A stretch of DNA of 64,000 nucleotides from Perkinsus marinus ATCC 50983 (GCF_000006405.1 NW_003203798.1:1-64000); one strand, 5' to 3'. Shown: positions 25,309-38,272, counted from the first letter of the stretch. A program made the numbers and translations. The notes: a model not told the origin generated them from the sequence alone.

Positions 25309-25917
25309 GCTACTCTGTGATAGTGAATAATATCCCATCACATTTCGAGTATTGAGATTTCACTTACATTCCTTCTGTACTGTCGTGTTTCTTGGTATTG
25401 CAACATCGTGAATGGCGAACCGGGTGTAGTAGGCAGTTTACGTTACAACTTAGCATTGAAAATGCTCTTCTACTGAGCTGATAACATCAAATCGATTACT
25501 GCGAATCTGATGAAATCGCCTTATTCAAAATTGGTATATGATAATTTCAACTCGAAAAGGTGGCCTCTTCGGCAGGATTCAACACATACAATTCCATTGT
25601 CTATGTTCCAATCCAATGCTGTCGATACTAGCGATGTTCGAAGTGCCTTTTCCTAACATGAACATCAAATTCTGCGGAGAGGTATTCAATCGAGTATCGC
25701 TATGGCTAGCAAAATTCCAAATCGCTTGTAAATTCGCGTCACAAACTCGTATACGGTGCTCAGATAAACCGACGGTCCAATGCACCACATGCAATCTCTA
25801 TGTGATATTAACAGAATAGGAACGCAAGAGCAAAGGTGTGCTGAGAATGAATTGCAGCAGTGTACCGTGCATTAGCTGCATTAGTTGTATTCATGACTAG
25901 ATCTTATTGAGATCAAT
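25309..25917. other. Intergenic, convergent gene ends
   Basis: No gene is supported. An open frame at 25538-25819 lacks recognisable features and is AT-rich, like the surrounding 3' flank. Confidence 0.5.
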
Positions 25918-28900
25918 TCAAGGTGTCGGGGCCAGACTAGGATGCTTGCTGTGAGTCAGGTGCTTGCGGAGTTCCTAAGTTCCACCAGAAATAACGACTT
26001 AAATGATCGAACGCACTCACCGGTTCGATCGCTTTCTTCTGAGCTTCCAATTTGTTTTCCCTTTGGATCAGCCTCGCTCGCCGCGTTCTGATAAACTCAC
26101 ATAAGCATCACAAGGAGAGTCGAAACCTCACTTCAGATCTTCATTCTCCAATTCCATTCGTCTTGCAAATCTCTCCTTCTCCTCCTCCAACTTGGCACGC
26201 TCTTTCTCGAACACCTCCACCTTATGCGCCCATATTGCCTCGCGGAGATCGAGATCCTGGGATCGGCCGAAAAATCAACTTTTCCTTTCCCCCTTGCCGA
26301 AATCACCTCGTCCGCGCTCCTCGCGTCATCCCAGGATTCGGGTGAATCGTCTCCATCACAATCCCCATTTATCGACGATATGCTTGCTTCGTGCAACCTG
26401 GCAAGAGATAGCCGATCTCACAATGAATACTGCGATGACCAACACATAGGGTGTAATTTCGTTTTCAGAGCAATGTTGGAACATATGTTCACTTCCCGGA
26501 AAATCCTCACTAATTATAGAAGTTTATATACAAATTCAGGAAGTAGAAATTCACAAAAACCAATAAGGATTCCCTCAGGCTCCATCATAATCTCCAAAAC
26601 CTGTACTTGACCATGTGCATATGTTGTGTCGGCATTCGACGCCTATCCTCACGACACCCTGGGCGAGCAATGATACTATTGTCTATGGATGATTGGTAGA
26701 TTCAGTCGAGTAGCCGTAACACCACCATTGTAGTTGGACTTTCCAACACAGTTCACTTCATTCCAAGTGGCATCGACTAACCCATACTGTCCTCAACCCA
26801 CCTACCCTAAAGTCGCCTCTCTCTGCTCCAGCTCGGCCGCTCGCTCTGTCAAACGTTTGGATGCCTCCTCAGCCGCCGCTTCAGCATTTCCAATCTCCTC
26901 CTGAGTAGAACTCACAAGTAACAAGAATAGAGGACGAGTTGTCACTTTCTTTGCTTCTATTTCCTCGAGTATGGTCTCAATCTCCGCAGACTCCCGTTCA
27001 TACGCCTCCTTCATCTCGTTGAACGCTTTCCTCTGTGAAGCCAGTTGCTCCTCCGCTTCCCTTGAGAAATACTTTCGACATTCCGACACGTAAAACGAGT
27101 GTCGAAAAATATGCACACATATGTTGGTGACAATATGGAAATGCTGAGGTAATTTGGAAAGATTATTGTTGACTTCTGTACATTTCTACCCCTATTTGTA
27201 TATAAACTACTATAACTAGCTACTGATCCCAGCTGAGTAAAGCGAACATATATTCCAACACCGCGTAAAACCTCAGTTAATTACACTAAAGCTTCCTCCC
27301 TGCGTGTTAACTCAGTCGCTTCTTCACTTAGCCGTTTTTCCTCCTCCTCAACAGCCACCTGCACACTCCGACAACTCCTCTCTAGTCTGGGCAGACCTCC
27401 GTGCTTACTGTACGAGCGTCGATGCCCTCCAGGAGTGACTCTCTCTCTGTGAACTCCAACTCCTTATCATTTTTCTCTTTCTCGAATTTTCCCCTTTCCA
27501 AATTGAGACTCTCCTCCACCTCCCTAAAATGATATTCCTATCTATAAGGTGAAGACCGACTATCACTATCAGCTAATTCGGATAAGTTTCTGCTAGGGAC
27601 AGAGCCAGTGTTATCTACTCACGCAAGTTTCGCCTCCCTCCTGTCCAGTTCGGCTGCATGTTCGTCCAGCCGTTCTTGCTTCTCCTTGACTGCCATCTCA
27701 GCTCTCTCGATCTCCTCCTGAGCAAGAGGTTTCCATTTTCATACCACAATTTTGTATAAACATTTCATACATTATTAAAATTATATAATTTCACTTCATA
27801 CACACATGCCCTACCTCTCTGGCATTGACATTCTCGAGCATCGACTGATTCACCGAATACTCCCGTTTCACAGCCTCGCCCTCCTCCTCCACCTCCTGCC
27901 AAGCCAATGACAACTCTTCCTTCGCTTTCCTAACATAAACACCATTCACGACCCTCACTGCGCTCCTGCAATGACAATGGACTCATCCCGCTGTAGTACG
28001 CAAGTTCAGCCTCCCTCTCCTCCAACTCAGCAACCTGTTTACTCAACCGAACTCTCTCTTCCTCAATTTCTGCCTCTACCCGAGTCGCGTCCTCCTACGA
28101 AAATTCCAATCTCAGGTTCAAACCCCGGCGAGCTCACTTTTCTCGCTTCTATTTCCTCCAACATCGCCTGCATCCTCGCATGCTCTCCTTCATTAGCCTC
28201 CCGCTGCCCTCTGATGGCCTTCCTCTCCGCCTCAAGCCTCTCCATCTCAACACTAACACGACTCGATCGAACCTCAGTTTCCGCCCCTATACCGCTCGCG
28301 TTACCCCAGGGCAGCCTCTTTGCGTTCAAGCTCGCCGAACTGTTCGTTCAACTGCCGACTAGCCTTGTCAACCTTAGCCCTCGATTCTTCGACTTCCCTC
28401 TGAATAAGAATCCCCCTAAGGTCCCTAAGGTTCCTCCTCAGGCTGCCTACCTTCTCCGTTTCAATGGTCCCTAGCATCATCTGCAATCTCATATATTCGT
28501 ATTGATTCTCATCGGAAATTTTCTGCTGCTCTTGCGACAATGCGTCATTCGCTTCCCTAAGAAGATGCGATTACTTGCTCTCCTCTCACGAGCCTTTATA
28601 CATCCAACAAACACCTCACATTCACACGATTCTCAAGGTCAACAAAATCACCCGATTGAGCTCATACCCCACCTCAATGAGATTTCCTTCTGCTCCACTT
28701 CAACGGCCCGCTCGTTAATTCGTTTCTGAGCTTCCTCAATAGCCAATCGCATGTTCTCTATTTCCTCCTGGGGTATGCCAAATACCAACTTCCACCAAAT
28801 TCTCAGCATGCTTACCCTCTCCGACCTCGCACTCTCCATAAGTGAGCTAATCGCCGCCTTCTCGCGCTCATCAGCTTGCCTTTCCTCCTCGACTGCTTGC

Positions 28901-31900
28901 AGGGATCGTCTGACACAACACAGGTCACCTATTCATTTCCGTTTGCTATTGCCACTCTAGTGCGATCGCTTTCTTCTCAAGTGCCGCCTTCTCCTCTTCG
29001 ATTTCGCGTCGAGCTTCCTCAATAGTAACTTCAACTCTATCAAGTTCCTCCTGGGCAGCAGCACCTCCGTAGCAGCGACACACTGCATGCTTCTCTCACC
29101 TTCCTAGCTTTGATGTTATCCAATATAGATGATTTAATAGAATGCTCCCGCCTCTCCGCCTCCTTCTCTAGAGCCAGCTTTTCCCTCTCTGACTTCAGTT
29201 CCCCTCTTGCATCCCTGAGCCACCCCGTTATGATACTGTGTGAAAGACCAAGACCTCGACAAACGCCATAAAACTTACGCCAACGCAGCCTCTCTACGTT
29301 CAAGTTCAATGGCCTGTTCCTTGACTTGAGCTCGGAGTTCCCCGAGATCCGCCTCTGATTCCTCCAGCTCCTTCTGAACAGCAATAGCAGCAGTACTCTC
29401 CGAACTACTATGACCATCCCCGGCAGCTACTCACCCTCCTAAACTCGATATCAACCAGAATAGACTCGTTCGTCAAGCGCTGCTGCTCAGCAATGTCCTT
29501 CTCCTCACCGAACGCCTCTCTCTCCGATTCAAGTTCCTCCTTAGCCTCACTGACAGCACTCCAATACGATCAACTACTTTTCTACCAACATCATACACAA
29601 GCATTGCCTCTCTATGCTCCAACTCCTCCGATCGCACATTGACCCTCTCAGTAACTTCCTCAACAGCTGCCTCCGATTCCTTCACTCTTTCCTGCGATCA
29701 GCCACTCAAGGAGACTAACACTGAGAACTGCCCACCTCCCTCTCCTCCATCTCCTCCAAAAGTGCTTCAACTCGCGAGTATTCACGCTGGTTGACTTCAC
29801 GCTCCACACGGAGTTTCTCCTCCTCTGCTGAAAACTCCTCCCTCGCCGCCCTTACAAAAAACACCATCTCTAGCTGAGACATTTCCTTGCTATCTATCTC
29901 AGTACACTACACTAGCGCTGCCTCCCGACATTCCATTTCAGCAACCCGTCCCTCGAGCCGCTCAGAAGCTGCCTCAACATTCGCTTCCGCGGCTATCACT
30001 TCTTCCTGAATCACATATCAAAAAAGCCATTGTAATCACCGTAAATGCCCACCCTCCTTGCTTCCACTTCTCGCGAGAGGGTTCGAGCTTCCGCATGTTC
30101 ACGTTCCACCGCCTCCCTCTCCCTCTCCAGAGCCTCTCTCTCTGCTACTAGAGACCCTTCGGAAACTCTACCATATCATTACCATCAGTAGAATACGTCC
30201 AGTACCAGAGTATTACGCAACCGCCTCCTCTCTGCTTCCCAGCTCTGCCATTCTTTCTTCGATGCGTTTACTTTCTTCCTGCAAAGCCATTTCTGCGATT
30301 CCGATTTTCTCCTGTGCAGGAAAGACCATGAAGAAAATCACACCACCACGATGTGAATGCTCACTTTCATAGTTTCAATCGCCGCAACCCTAGCCCGTAT
30401 CTCTGCATTCTGTCGCTCATTCTCCTTCCTCTCTACTGCAAGCACCTCCCTTTCCTCCTCAAGTGCCAATTTCGTACACCTACCACGATTTCACCACCAC
30501 CCAACGGGAAAAAATTCTACTACGCTAGCTCAGCCCTCGTCTGCTCCAACTCGCTCGACTCTTCGTNNNNNNNNNNNNNNNNNNNNNNNNNNNNNNNNNN
30601 NNNNNNNNNNNNNNNNNNNNNNNNNNNNNNNNNNNNNNNNNNNNNNNNNNNNNNNNNNNNNNNNNNCCAAGCAGCTCGAACCTTATCATGTTCCCGCTTG
30701 CACGCCTCCCTCTCCTCCTCCACAAGCACCTTCCTCTCCAAAGCCAACTCCTCCTTCGCGAGCCTGACCACAAGTGTAGCAGGCCTAGTCTATACACAAC
30801 CTACGCTAGCATATCCTCTTTCCTCTTCAACTCCACGACCTGCTCATTTAGCCGTCTAGTAGCGTCCTCAACAGCCGCCTCCGCTTTCTTCACTTCTTCC
30901 TATACTCCCAATACATGACCATCATAGGATCACACTACCTTGTTGGCTTTGAGATCAGCGATCCACTTCGCCTCTTGAGCTTTCAACGCTTTCCTCTGTA
31001 CCTCAACCGCCGAGAGCTTAGCTGCACAGTCCTGCAAACAATCACATGCTCCCCGTATGTGAGTTCACCACAGAGAAAAAATGAGGTTTTTGAGCTAGAA
31101 CTGCCGAGAGAAGCGGGTAGGGAAAACCAAGGCTTGATCCTACACAAGCTTGATCAGCCAGCATATCAACTCGCCTCTTCCACTCCTCAGCCTCCCCATT
31201 GCTACGTTCGACATCAGCCCGCAGCAGTTCTTTACTCAACCTACGGCGATGTTGGAGTAGGAATATATGTTTACTTTCCTCACCCGAGCTCAAGAGTTTA
31301 CGCACGAAATTGGGTAAAAGTATAAAGGAAATCACTAAATTTCCCAAAATTTTCATGTGCATATTTTCCCACACATACGCCGTATGAAGTTGGGATATCC
31401 CCTCCCACATACCGCAACTCTTCCACTTCCACCTGCAACCCCTCCTTCTCCTCGAGCAGCCGAGCTCGCTCCGCTTCTAACTCTGCCACTTGGCTCTCGA
31501 AGGACTCATCCCTCTCCTGCATCCGTTTCGTCTGACCACATTTCACAAATATGATTCTCCGATGAGAATCGTGGAAATTCGGCCGCTCACTTCCTCCCAC
31601 ATCTCTTGCACTCTTTGTTTCTGTTTCAGCAGGTCTTCTCTACTGCACTCCAAACGCTGCATTTGCTCCTGGCGAAAATTCCCTAGTTAACAGACAACAA
31701 CACCACCAGCCAACAAACCTCATAAAGGGCCCTATCTCTCTCGAGAGCGCGCGCGCCCTCACGAATCTTCGCTGCAGATTGCTTCACTTTCCTGACAATA
31801 CGAATATCACTTCCACTATCAGCTGAAGCAGATCATTCCAACAGGGGAGGGGGTAGTAATCATTCAGCATCATCAACAACATTACTTTGCCTCCTGTAGC

Positions 31901-32270
31901 TCTGCTATATGTCGTGCTCTAATCCTCTCCCATATCTTACTTGCTCCACAGGTACACACTTCATGACCTGCAGAGACAGGGGGGAAAGGAGAAGAGCGTA
32001 GGCAGCCTCAGGGGCAGTGTAGGAAAATCACCCCATGGTCAACTACTCGTGTTGGGGACAACATGGAAATTCTGTGAATTTCTACCCAAATTCGCATAAA
32101 AATTTCTACAATTATCGAGGAATTGTTGAGCTCAACCGAAGAAAACGAACATATACTTCAATTTCACGCGAGGGCATCGAGCAAATACTTTCCTCTCGAG
32201 CCTCGACGAGCTAGTCTCATATACCACAACTCCCACCTTTCTGAGCCAAGTCACTGATGGTAGGCCGCAT
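25918..32270 (-). CDS. Long coiled-coil protein with tandemly repeated exon pairs
   Basis: The start is the ATG at 32270 (MRPTISDLAQK), spliced in frame to GHEVCTCGASKIWERIR (about 31.96 kb). The end is LTHSKHPSLAPTP and TGA at 25918. Between them about twenty-five short exons encode almost uninterrupted heptads rich in Glu, Ala, Arg, Lys and Leu. From about 30.9 to 26.8 kb the exons alternate in two types. One type follows QEEI-x-x-AE-AAEEA-x-x-R-NERAAELE-REA-L; examples start near 30.90, 30.32, 30.01, 29.69, 29.37, 29.05, 28.77, 28.40, 28.09, 27.72 and 26.90 kb. The other follows AKEEL-LERE...REHS-K-ML-DIKARK. Each pair spans about 320 bp. A structural or cytoskeletal role is inference. The exon near 30.6 kb is broken by an assembly gap. 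Several introns contain introner-like repeats. Confidence 0.65.
26479..26632 (-). repeat. Introner-like repeat, copy 3
   Basis: A reverse copy, sense to the host coiled-coil gene. It begins (plus strand) TGTTGGAACATATGTTC, then GTTTATATACAAATTC, AATTCACAAAAACCAA, and ends TTGACCATGTGCATATG. It lies between coding exons. Confidence 0.75.
27107..27262 (+). repeat. Introner-like repeat, copy 4
   Basis: A forward copy, antisense to the host coiled-coil gene. It has ATATGTTGGTGACAATATGG at the left and AGCGAACATATATTCCAAC at the right, with ACATTTCTACCCC and GTATATAAAC in the middle. It lies between coding exons. Confidence 0.85.
30567..30666. other. Assembly gap (100 N)
   Basis: A run of exactly 100 N inside the repetitive coiled-coil gene, probably where near-identical exon pairs could not be assembled. 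Confidence 1.
32026..32165 (+). repeat. Introner-like repeat, copy 5
   Basis: A forward copy in the first intron of the coiled-coil gene (antisense to it). It has CATGGTCAACTACTCGTGTT, ATTTCTACCCAAATTCGCAT and AAAACGAACATATACTTCAA. The 3' end has drifted from CCAACAC. Confidence 0.8.
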
Positions 32271-33085
32271 CGTCGAAGGGCGAGCTGAGGATGGCGGCGC
32301 TGGTAGTGCAGGAGGGCCGGCGGCAACTAGCCTCGAATCAGCACTCATTACAGAGGAACTACACGGTGAGGGAACCTGTAATGGCCATTACTATTGATAG
32401 TGGCAGTAACAGCTTGAACGATTACCCTATAACTAGATAACAAGGATATATCACAGTTTCTATTGCATGGCCGACTCGTGGTGTTCGTAGATGGTGCTGA
32501 AGAGGAACACAAGAGACTAAGACGTCAATTCGTTACCATCCACGACTGAGATCATTATGGCAGCCGTGAAGGACGATCTCGAGTACTGCTAATACAAAGT
32601 TTCCCTATGTATAAACGAAGCGAACGTGCTGAGAAACAACTTTAAATTCTTATCATCCAAAACAGTTTCTAACGTTGTCCTCAAGAGCACTCCTGACACG
32701 CCGCCCGATACCGTCCGTCATTCGATCTAGTCAGCCTCCTCAAGAAGGTGTTTACTCTACGGACACCTACCCCCCCCCGAGTTGTCATCTACCACAGAGA
32801 GGAGGAGGAGGAGGAGGAAGACCTTTGATGTCGTTAATCATAGAAACTTGTATATAGCCATCATGATTCGGCAAAGTAGCAACAATGAGTCGGTTATACT
32901 TTCCCGCATCCCCCCCTCCCCACCTTACCGCGAATTAGTGGTGGCCATAAGAAGGTGTCTGAAAAGTGTAGGAAAAGGAAATTCGCCTCCAAGGTTTACT
33001 ACCCATACAACTACTATTACTAACAGAAGCTAAGCGAGGCGATAGTTACCAATACATTTCTACGCGTTACACCAAGAACTAGCAG
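32271..33085. other. Stretch without a confident gene
   Basis: A plus-strand frame at about 32675-33033 is open but Ser/Pro/Arg-rich and partly driven by a GGA repeat (32799-32819). No family was recognised and no clear start is seen. It may be an exon of an unrecognised gene or chance. Confidence 0.35.
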
Positions 33086-34551
33086 CTATCCCTTCGCATG
33101 CCTACCGCGCTTTGCTTGGTGTCCACCAACACTCCTCGCTCGGGTAGGTATCCTCCTATCACTCCTCGCCACATCATCAACATCATGATGATGAATGAGG
33201 CTTCGGCTCGTCAACGGTGGTGGTGGTGGCATGAGGTTCTCCGTGAGCCCACCGCTTTGACTTATCAACGATCTAATCACATACACCTACCCTCCTTAAT
33301 AGTTGTTGTTGATCACCTTTGCCTCGCCACTCCCCCTGTCGTCCTCGGTCGTGGCCTCGGCCCTTTAGATGGTGGTGTCACCATAGGCGGTGTCGGCGAC
33401 AACACACTCACAGCTTTGCTCACCTAAACAATTACGTCGTCCCCAGTAGAACAGCTGTGAGTACCAGAGGGCCTTCGAGCGTATTATGCATATCTACGAC
33501 GTTTTCCTTATCCCTTCCACACAGCGCCACGCTATCATTAACGTCGATCGAGAACTCCAGAAGTGATGGTATGTCCTCCGACTGGAAAGTACCTCTCAAC
33601 ATGAACGAATGAAAAGCCTGATAATGGTTTAACACCACCCCCTCCCCCGCTTCATTAACGACAAGGCCAACACAGCACAGCGGGAAGGATACGATAGAAT
33701 ATATGCACGAAGGGAGTGAGTACTGCTAGTGATAATGTAAATGAATTTTATATCTCCATCCGAGGTCGCCGAAGTAACAACGACACAGCACTAGAAGAAT
33801 AGACTTTCTACTATCAATGCCCCTTAGGTCGACTTGTCATCAAGGCATTCCCCACAAGAATCTGTTGGAGCCTCTTGACCCGGCATCCGTACGACCCACC
33901 ATCATCAGCGCCACAGACTCCTCCACAGGCTCCCTCGTAGTGACAGCCTTCCCAGGCCAGATACCCAAATTTTTGATACTTCACTCCTTTCGAAAAAAAT
34001 TCCCTTTTTTTAGTTTTTTTTCGACTGATTTCAACGTGATGTTGACAATGACAAAATGAAAAAAATTCTCCTTGGTTTCTGTACATTTTCACTCTAAGCA
34101 GCAAAGTCCTAAACTCGACTGCTAAGGACACCAAACATATACTCCAACGCTAGCAAGCACATTCCTACCTGCACGAACACTGAGGATAGTAGTCGTAATC
34201 AGTGTGGGAAGATATGCACATGGTCAGCTACATATGTCGGTGACAATATGAAAATTTTGAGAAAATTTCGAGAGACTGTTGTTGATTTCGATAACACTCC
34301 TACCCAAATTCGTGTATATATCTCTATTATTAGTGAGGATACTCCTGAGCTCAGCTGAGGCAAACGAGCATATACTCCAACACTAATCGTAATGCATGAT
34401 GACGGCGTTGGACTATCGAGCTACAAACACCTTCCACACCCAAGGCGCATTCCACTATAGTGACCACTAAACACAAGTAGACTGGTAATTCAATAGTAAC
34501 CAGACTCGCCCCTCTCCAGCACCACACACAGCAGTAGGAGGTACCATACAT
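33086..34551 (-). CDS. Hypothetical multi-exon protein with hydrophobic N-terminal half
   Basis: A proposed first exon starts at the ATG at 34551 (MYGTSYCCVWCW) and is hydrophobic. A further exon at about 33.82-33.97 kb is likely. A clear exon at about 33.47-33.73 kb reads SIVSFPLCCVGLVVNEAGEG, then FQSEDIPSLLEFSIDVNDSV, up to NTLEGPL, and splices over a 41-nt GTACTC...TTTAG intron to VSKAVSVLSPTPPMV (to 33.32 kb). The last exon contains a Pro run and a His run (MPPPPP, IHHHD) and ends at the TAG at 33086. No family was recognised. The intron between the first two exons holds two introner-like copies side by side. The start and second exon are uncertain. Confidence 0.5.
34058..34148 (+). repeat. 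Introner-like repeat, copy 6 (partial)
   Basis: A forward, 5'-shortened copy with CTTGGTTTCTGTACATTTTC and ACATATACTCCAACGCTAG. It is about 60 bp left of copy 7. Confidence 0.75.
34206..34386 (+). repeat. Introner-like repeat, copy 7 (longest)
   Basis: A forward copy, near full length. In order it has ATATGCACATGGTCAGCTAC, GTCGGTGACAATATG, GACTGTTGTTGATTTC, TACCCAAATTCGTGTATATA, CTCCTGAGCTCAGCTGAGG and CATATACTCCAACACTA. A good reference for the family. Confidence 0.9.
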
Positions 34552-34920
34552 AACAATCCAATACCACTCCTACTACACACAATGAGAGGAAGGAACAAGC
34601 ATCAACGAGGAAGAAAATCGGACAGATAGGCTTGGCCATCTAATAGCCGTCACCTTATCAGCAGTGATGAAGGGGGAATCGGAACTGGGCCCTATGACCA
34701 CATACTTCCAACACTACCAAATTTAATACCTAATATGAATGATAAATAACAATACAATGATAGTGATAGTCCTATTACTCCTTGTGAATGCTCATGGCCT
34801 TAGTAGCGAATCTATCAGGGGTTCTGATATCATACAGACAACACGAGCCGATCCAAACCACAACGAACATGATAATACTAAACAAGAAAATACTCATTAC
34901 TCGACAGAGCTACGGAAGGC

Positions 34921-35290
34921 TTACGTGACGAATGTGCCGGCGAGGAAGGTGGGCGTCACAACACGCTTCATCCACCCCGACTTCGCAAGTGCTACCTCCT
35001 CAATTTGTCGTACGACCTAACATACGATACTAGGGAGAAATACAGTCGAGTACAGAGCCTACCTCCTCATGCTTGCGCTCCTCACTAACAGTAGGTTGCT
35101 TGACTTCATCAAACTGCTGGTCGGCAGGGGCGGCCGCGGCAACAGCAGCAGGGACGGCTACTTCCTAATAAGAGGGGATAATCTAAAAACTAGGTGATAG
35201 TCTTCTTACGGAAGCCATAGTCTGCTCCTGGCCAAAGACCGAGAGGACTGTAATGATACATATAACGAACAAGGTGTTGAATGAACGCAT
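34921..35290 (-). CDS. Small probable secreted protein, 91 residues
   Basis: Three exons (35210-35290, 35063-35164, 34921-35016), all phase 0, are joined by GT-AG introns of 45 and 46 nt, ending at TAA. The first exon (27 codons) is a good signal peptide: MRSFNTLF, then VICIITVLSVFG, with likely cleavage before or after QEQ. The second exon has an Ala run (VAVPAAVAAAAPAD) and then charged residues. The third ends KRVVTPTFLAGTFVT. No family was recognised. It lies head-to-tail with NFS1 upstream (about 240 bp from the NFS1 stop). An overlapping plus-strand frame at 34739-35020 is judged antisense chance. Confidence 0.65.
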
Positions 35291-35531
35291 TGGTAGTATT
35301 AGTAGGAGAGCAGGAGAGAAAAACTCAACTAGCAACAGCAGACCCATCATATACTAGTTTCCCAACACCACCAAAGCAACAGGGTACCACTCCACTAGGG
35401 AGAAAAAATTCCAGCACTCACACGATGTCCAATGTGAAAAGTATTTTACGAATGTGAAGTTATGATAGGCTCGATGACAGTAAAACATGAACAGGAATGT
35501 GAACCACTACTACTAAAGACGACCTAGGCAT

Positions 35532-37265
35532 TTAACTCCAGGTGACCTTGGGTAGAGGCTCGCCGCTCTCTTCAGCTTCCATCATCATCTCCCATAATGG
35601 TGACAACTCACGTAGGTATGTCACCTGCTCAATGACCTTAGCAATAGCATTATCAACCTCCTCATCTGTGGTAAAACGACCAATACCAAACCTGTTAACA
35701 ACAACATCATCGAATCTACCACAAAAAAGAGTCCCACCTCAAACTCGTGTGAGCGAGATCATCACCAACACCAATAGCTCGGAGAACATAACTAGGCTCC
35801 AGACTAGCACTGGTGCATGCTGAACCACTAGATACACAGAGATCCTTATTCAAGGCCATCAGCAACGACTCGCCCTCTACTGCAGAGAACGATAAATTTA
35901 CATTACCAAAATATCTGCAATTAACAGCCAATAAACAACCACACAAAACCAGGCTATTGCTCACCTCTCCGTTTCGCTTCCATTGAGGATGACTTTAGGT
36001 AGATGCCCCCTGATACCATCCAAGAGCTTCCTGGCCAACCTCGACACATGCTCCTTGTCCCTGTCCATCTCCTTCTGGCATATCTCACAAGCAGCACCAA
36101 AACCAACCACATTAGGAGTAGCCAGCGTACCCGACCGCAGACCACGTTCCTGTCCACCACCATCGATAATTGGTCTCATACGAACACGGGGATGACGTCG
36201 TCTCACATACAAGGCGCCGACCCCTTTAGGACCGTACACCTTGTGACCAGAAATACTCATCAAGTCAATATTCATGTCATTGACATCTAAAGGTATCTTC
36301 CCAGCAGCCTGAGCGCAATCTGTGTGGAAGTAGACACCGTGCTTTCTGCATATCTCGCCAATCTTCTTAAGTGGTTGTTCAACACCAATCTCGTTATTGA
36401 CAGCCATAACGCTGACCAAGACCGTCTCCCCAGGCCTTATAGCTTCCTCAAGCTTCTCAAGATCAACCAAACCATCGTGATCAACAGGCAGGTACGTAAC
36501 ATCAACGTCCTCGTTTTGCTCAGCTAAGGCACGAGCACTAGCTAATACGCACTTATGCTCTATCTGGGTTGTGATGACATGTTTCTTCCCAGTCTTCGTC
36601 CTGAGAAAAAAAGTAAAGTCGTTGAGAATAGCAGAAGAACAGACCCTTACTTAGCGTAGTTGGTGACACCTTTCAAAGCTAAGTTGTTGGACTCAGTGGC
36701 ACCACTAGTGAATATGATCTCCTTAGGGTTGGCCCCGATCAAGCTGGCCACCTGTCCTCTAGCATGCTCACATGCATCGTCAGCTTCCCAACCATATGCA
36801 TGGCTTCGACTATGAGGGTTGCCGTACCTGTCAATAGTGTATAACAAGATCGACCTGACAAAATTCACTTACATATTGCAGAAGTATGGCAACATTGCAT
36901 CGAGCACACGAGGATCCATAACAGTGGTGGCACCATTATCGAAATACGCCTGAAAACAGCAACATCCCATAGGCTCGAATCGGGCCTATTCCGTATCATG
37001 CACACCCAACCTCTAGATACGCCTCGAAGACTACCTAGATATACACACAACCACTATAGGAATTTCCATCATTTCAGCGCATGATGACATTCCTAAGCTC
37101 TACTCAATCCAAGCTGAACGTTATAACCCAGCCTCTTACCGGACGTTTATACTCAATATCTTCCACTTGATCAGCCTTAGTAGCAAAGGCTCTACTACAA
37201 CGACTCAGTACTGCTACTTGAGCCCTGCTGGCCACAGTTAGAGCGTTCCGAGTACACGATAACAT
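35532..37265 (-). CDS. NFS1: Cysteine desulfurase, mitochondrial NFS1/IscS type
   Basis: The start is the ATG at 37265. The first exon (42 codons) encodes a basic, Ser/Arg-rich peptide without early acids ([16 protein letters not shown]) that fits a mitochondrial presequence. The enzyme follows: [58 protein letters not shown], the PLP-lysine block [14 protein letters not shown] (about 36.24 kb), [12 protein letters not shown], and the catalytic cysteine loop [20 protein letters not shown] (about 35.8 kb). The tail is PKVTWS. It removes sulfur from cysteine for Fe-S cluster assembly and tRNA thiolation. The short C-terminus and the SSGSACTS loop identify the IscS/NFS1 group rather than SufS. 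Six or so short introns interrupt it. All key residues are present. Confidence 0.95.
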
Positions 37266-38272
37266 TATAGATGACGAAGCTGTATACGCTGAAAGCCACT
37301 CTAGGCGAGATAAAAATGCACGAAAATAATTAACCTAAATGCATGTAAAAATCCAGCATGATTCGAATCTACTGTGTCCGAGCTAAGGCACACCTTATCG
37401 TCTATTGTCCTCAGCTGATAGTATGAGACCGACCGAACAGGGACAAGCTTAATAACCACGCTAAATAGATCCAATTCTACGACACAACGACTTACTGTCC
37501 ATACCGTTCTTCCCTCAACTCTGATAGTGTTATTGGTGATAGTCTCATATCAACACTTGAAAGAGGTTTCCTTGCGCATGTGGCACAGGAAGGTCCATAG
37601 GGTAATACAAAACCGCTGTCCGTACGACAATCTCAACTCCTCATCATAGTATTAACAACCTCGGAAAGTCTCGAGTGCTTCCACTTACATGACGAGGCAT
37701 TGACTAGTATTAGAATATCCATGTTGATTATTTAGTGACACATCTGGGTATCCCAGTAGTAGAGCTAGAAACGCCTCACGACATTACCTATTTTGATTTG
37801 TTCACAGCATGTTAGAAAGCCCCCCTCTTCTTCTCACTAGTCATGGTGCTATTATATCACATCTTCCTATTCAACTTAGTAGTAGTGGTTTATAGTATTA
37901 TTATTCCTATTCATCATAGTACTCACCGATGAGCGAATAATCTCAGCCCATTGCTGACGCTACTTTCTGACTAGTCAAGTAGTTGCACAGACATCGCCGG
38001 TACATCGCTGCTTATGATGCTCTATACGAGGGATCCTTGCTGGTGTATGCTATGACCCGAACCTCGAGTGATAAACTACTAGGGTATATCTAGAGGGCAT
38101 TTGGGCAAGGACCATATGATGACCTACAGGGAACTCATACATCGACACTACTCTCGGTTTTCATATTATAAGTTTATACAGCATATCCCTTATGACCACA
38201 AGCATGTGTGTTGTTGAGTTGAAGTACATCGCAATGTTATTCATGTTCCCAGTGCATTCGAACGCTTCTATG
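37266..38272. promoter_or_regulatory. Shared upstream region of NFS1 and the ABCA gene
   Basis: NFS1 (minus) and the ABCA transporter (plus) diverge from this 1-kb gene-free stretch, which must hold both promoters and 5' leaders. No TATA, initiator or other element could be assigned with confidence. Confidence 0.4.

Noticed and set aside
25538-25819. Plus-strand frame of 93 codons after the histidine phosphatase
   Set aside because: It has no recognisable domain and AT-rich composition typical of the 3' flank. It could still be real, but there is no support.
34739-35020. Plus-strand frame beginning with a signal-peptide-like hydrophobic stretch
   Set aside because: It overlaps the well-spliced minus-strand secreted-protein gene and has a low-complexity, Asn/His-rich middle without splice support.
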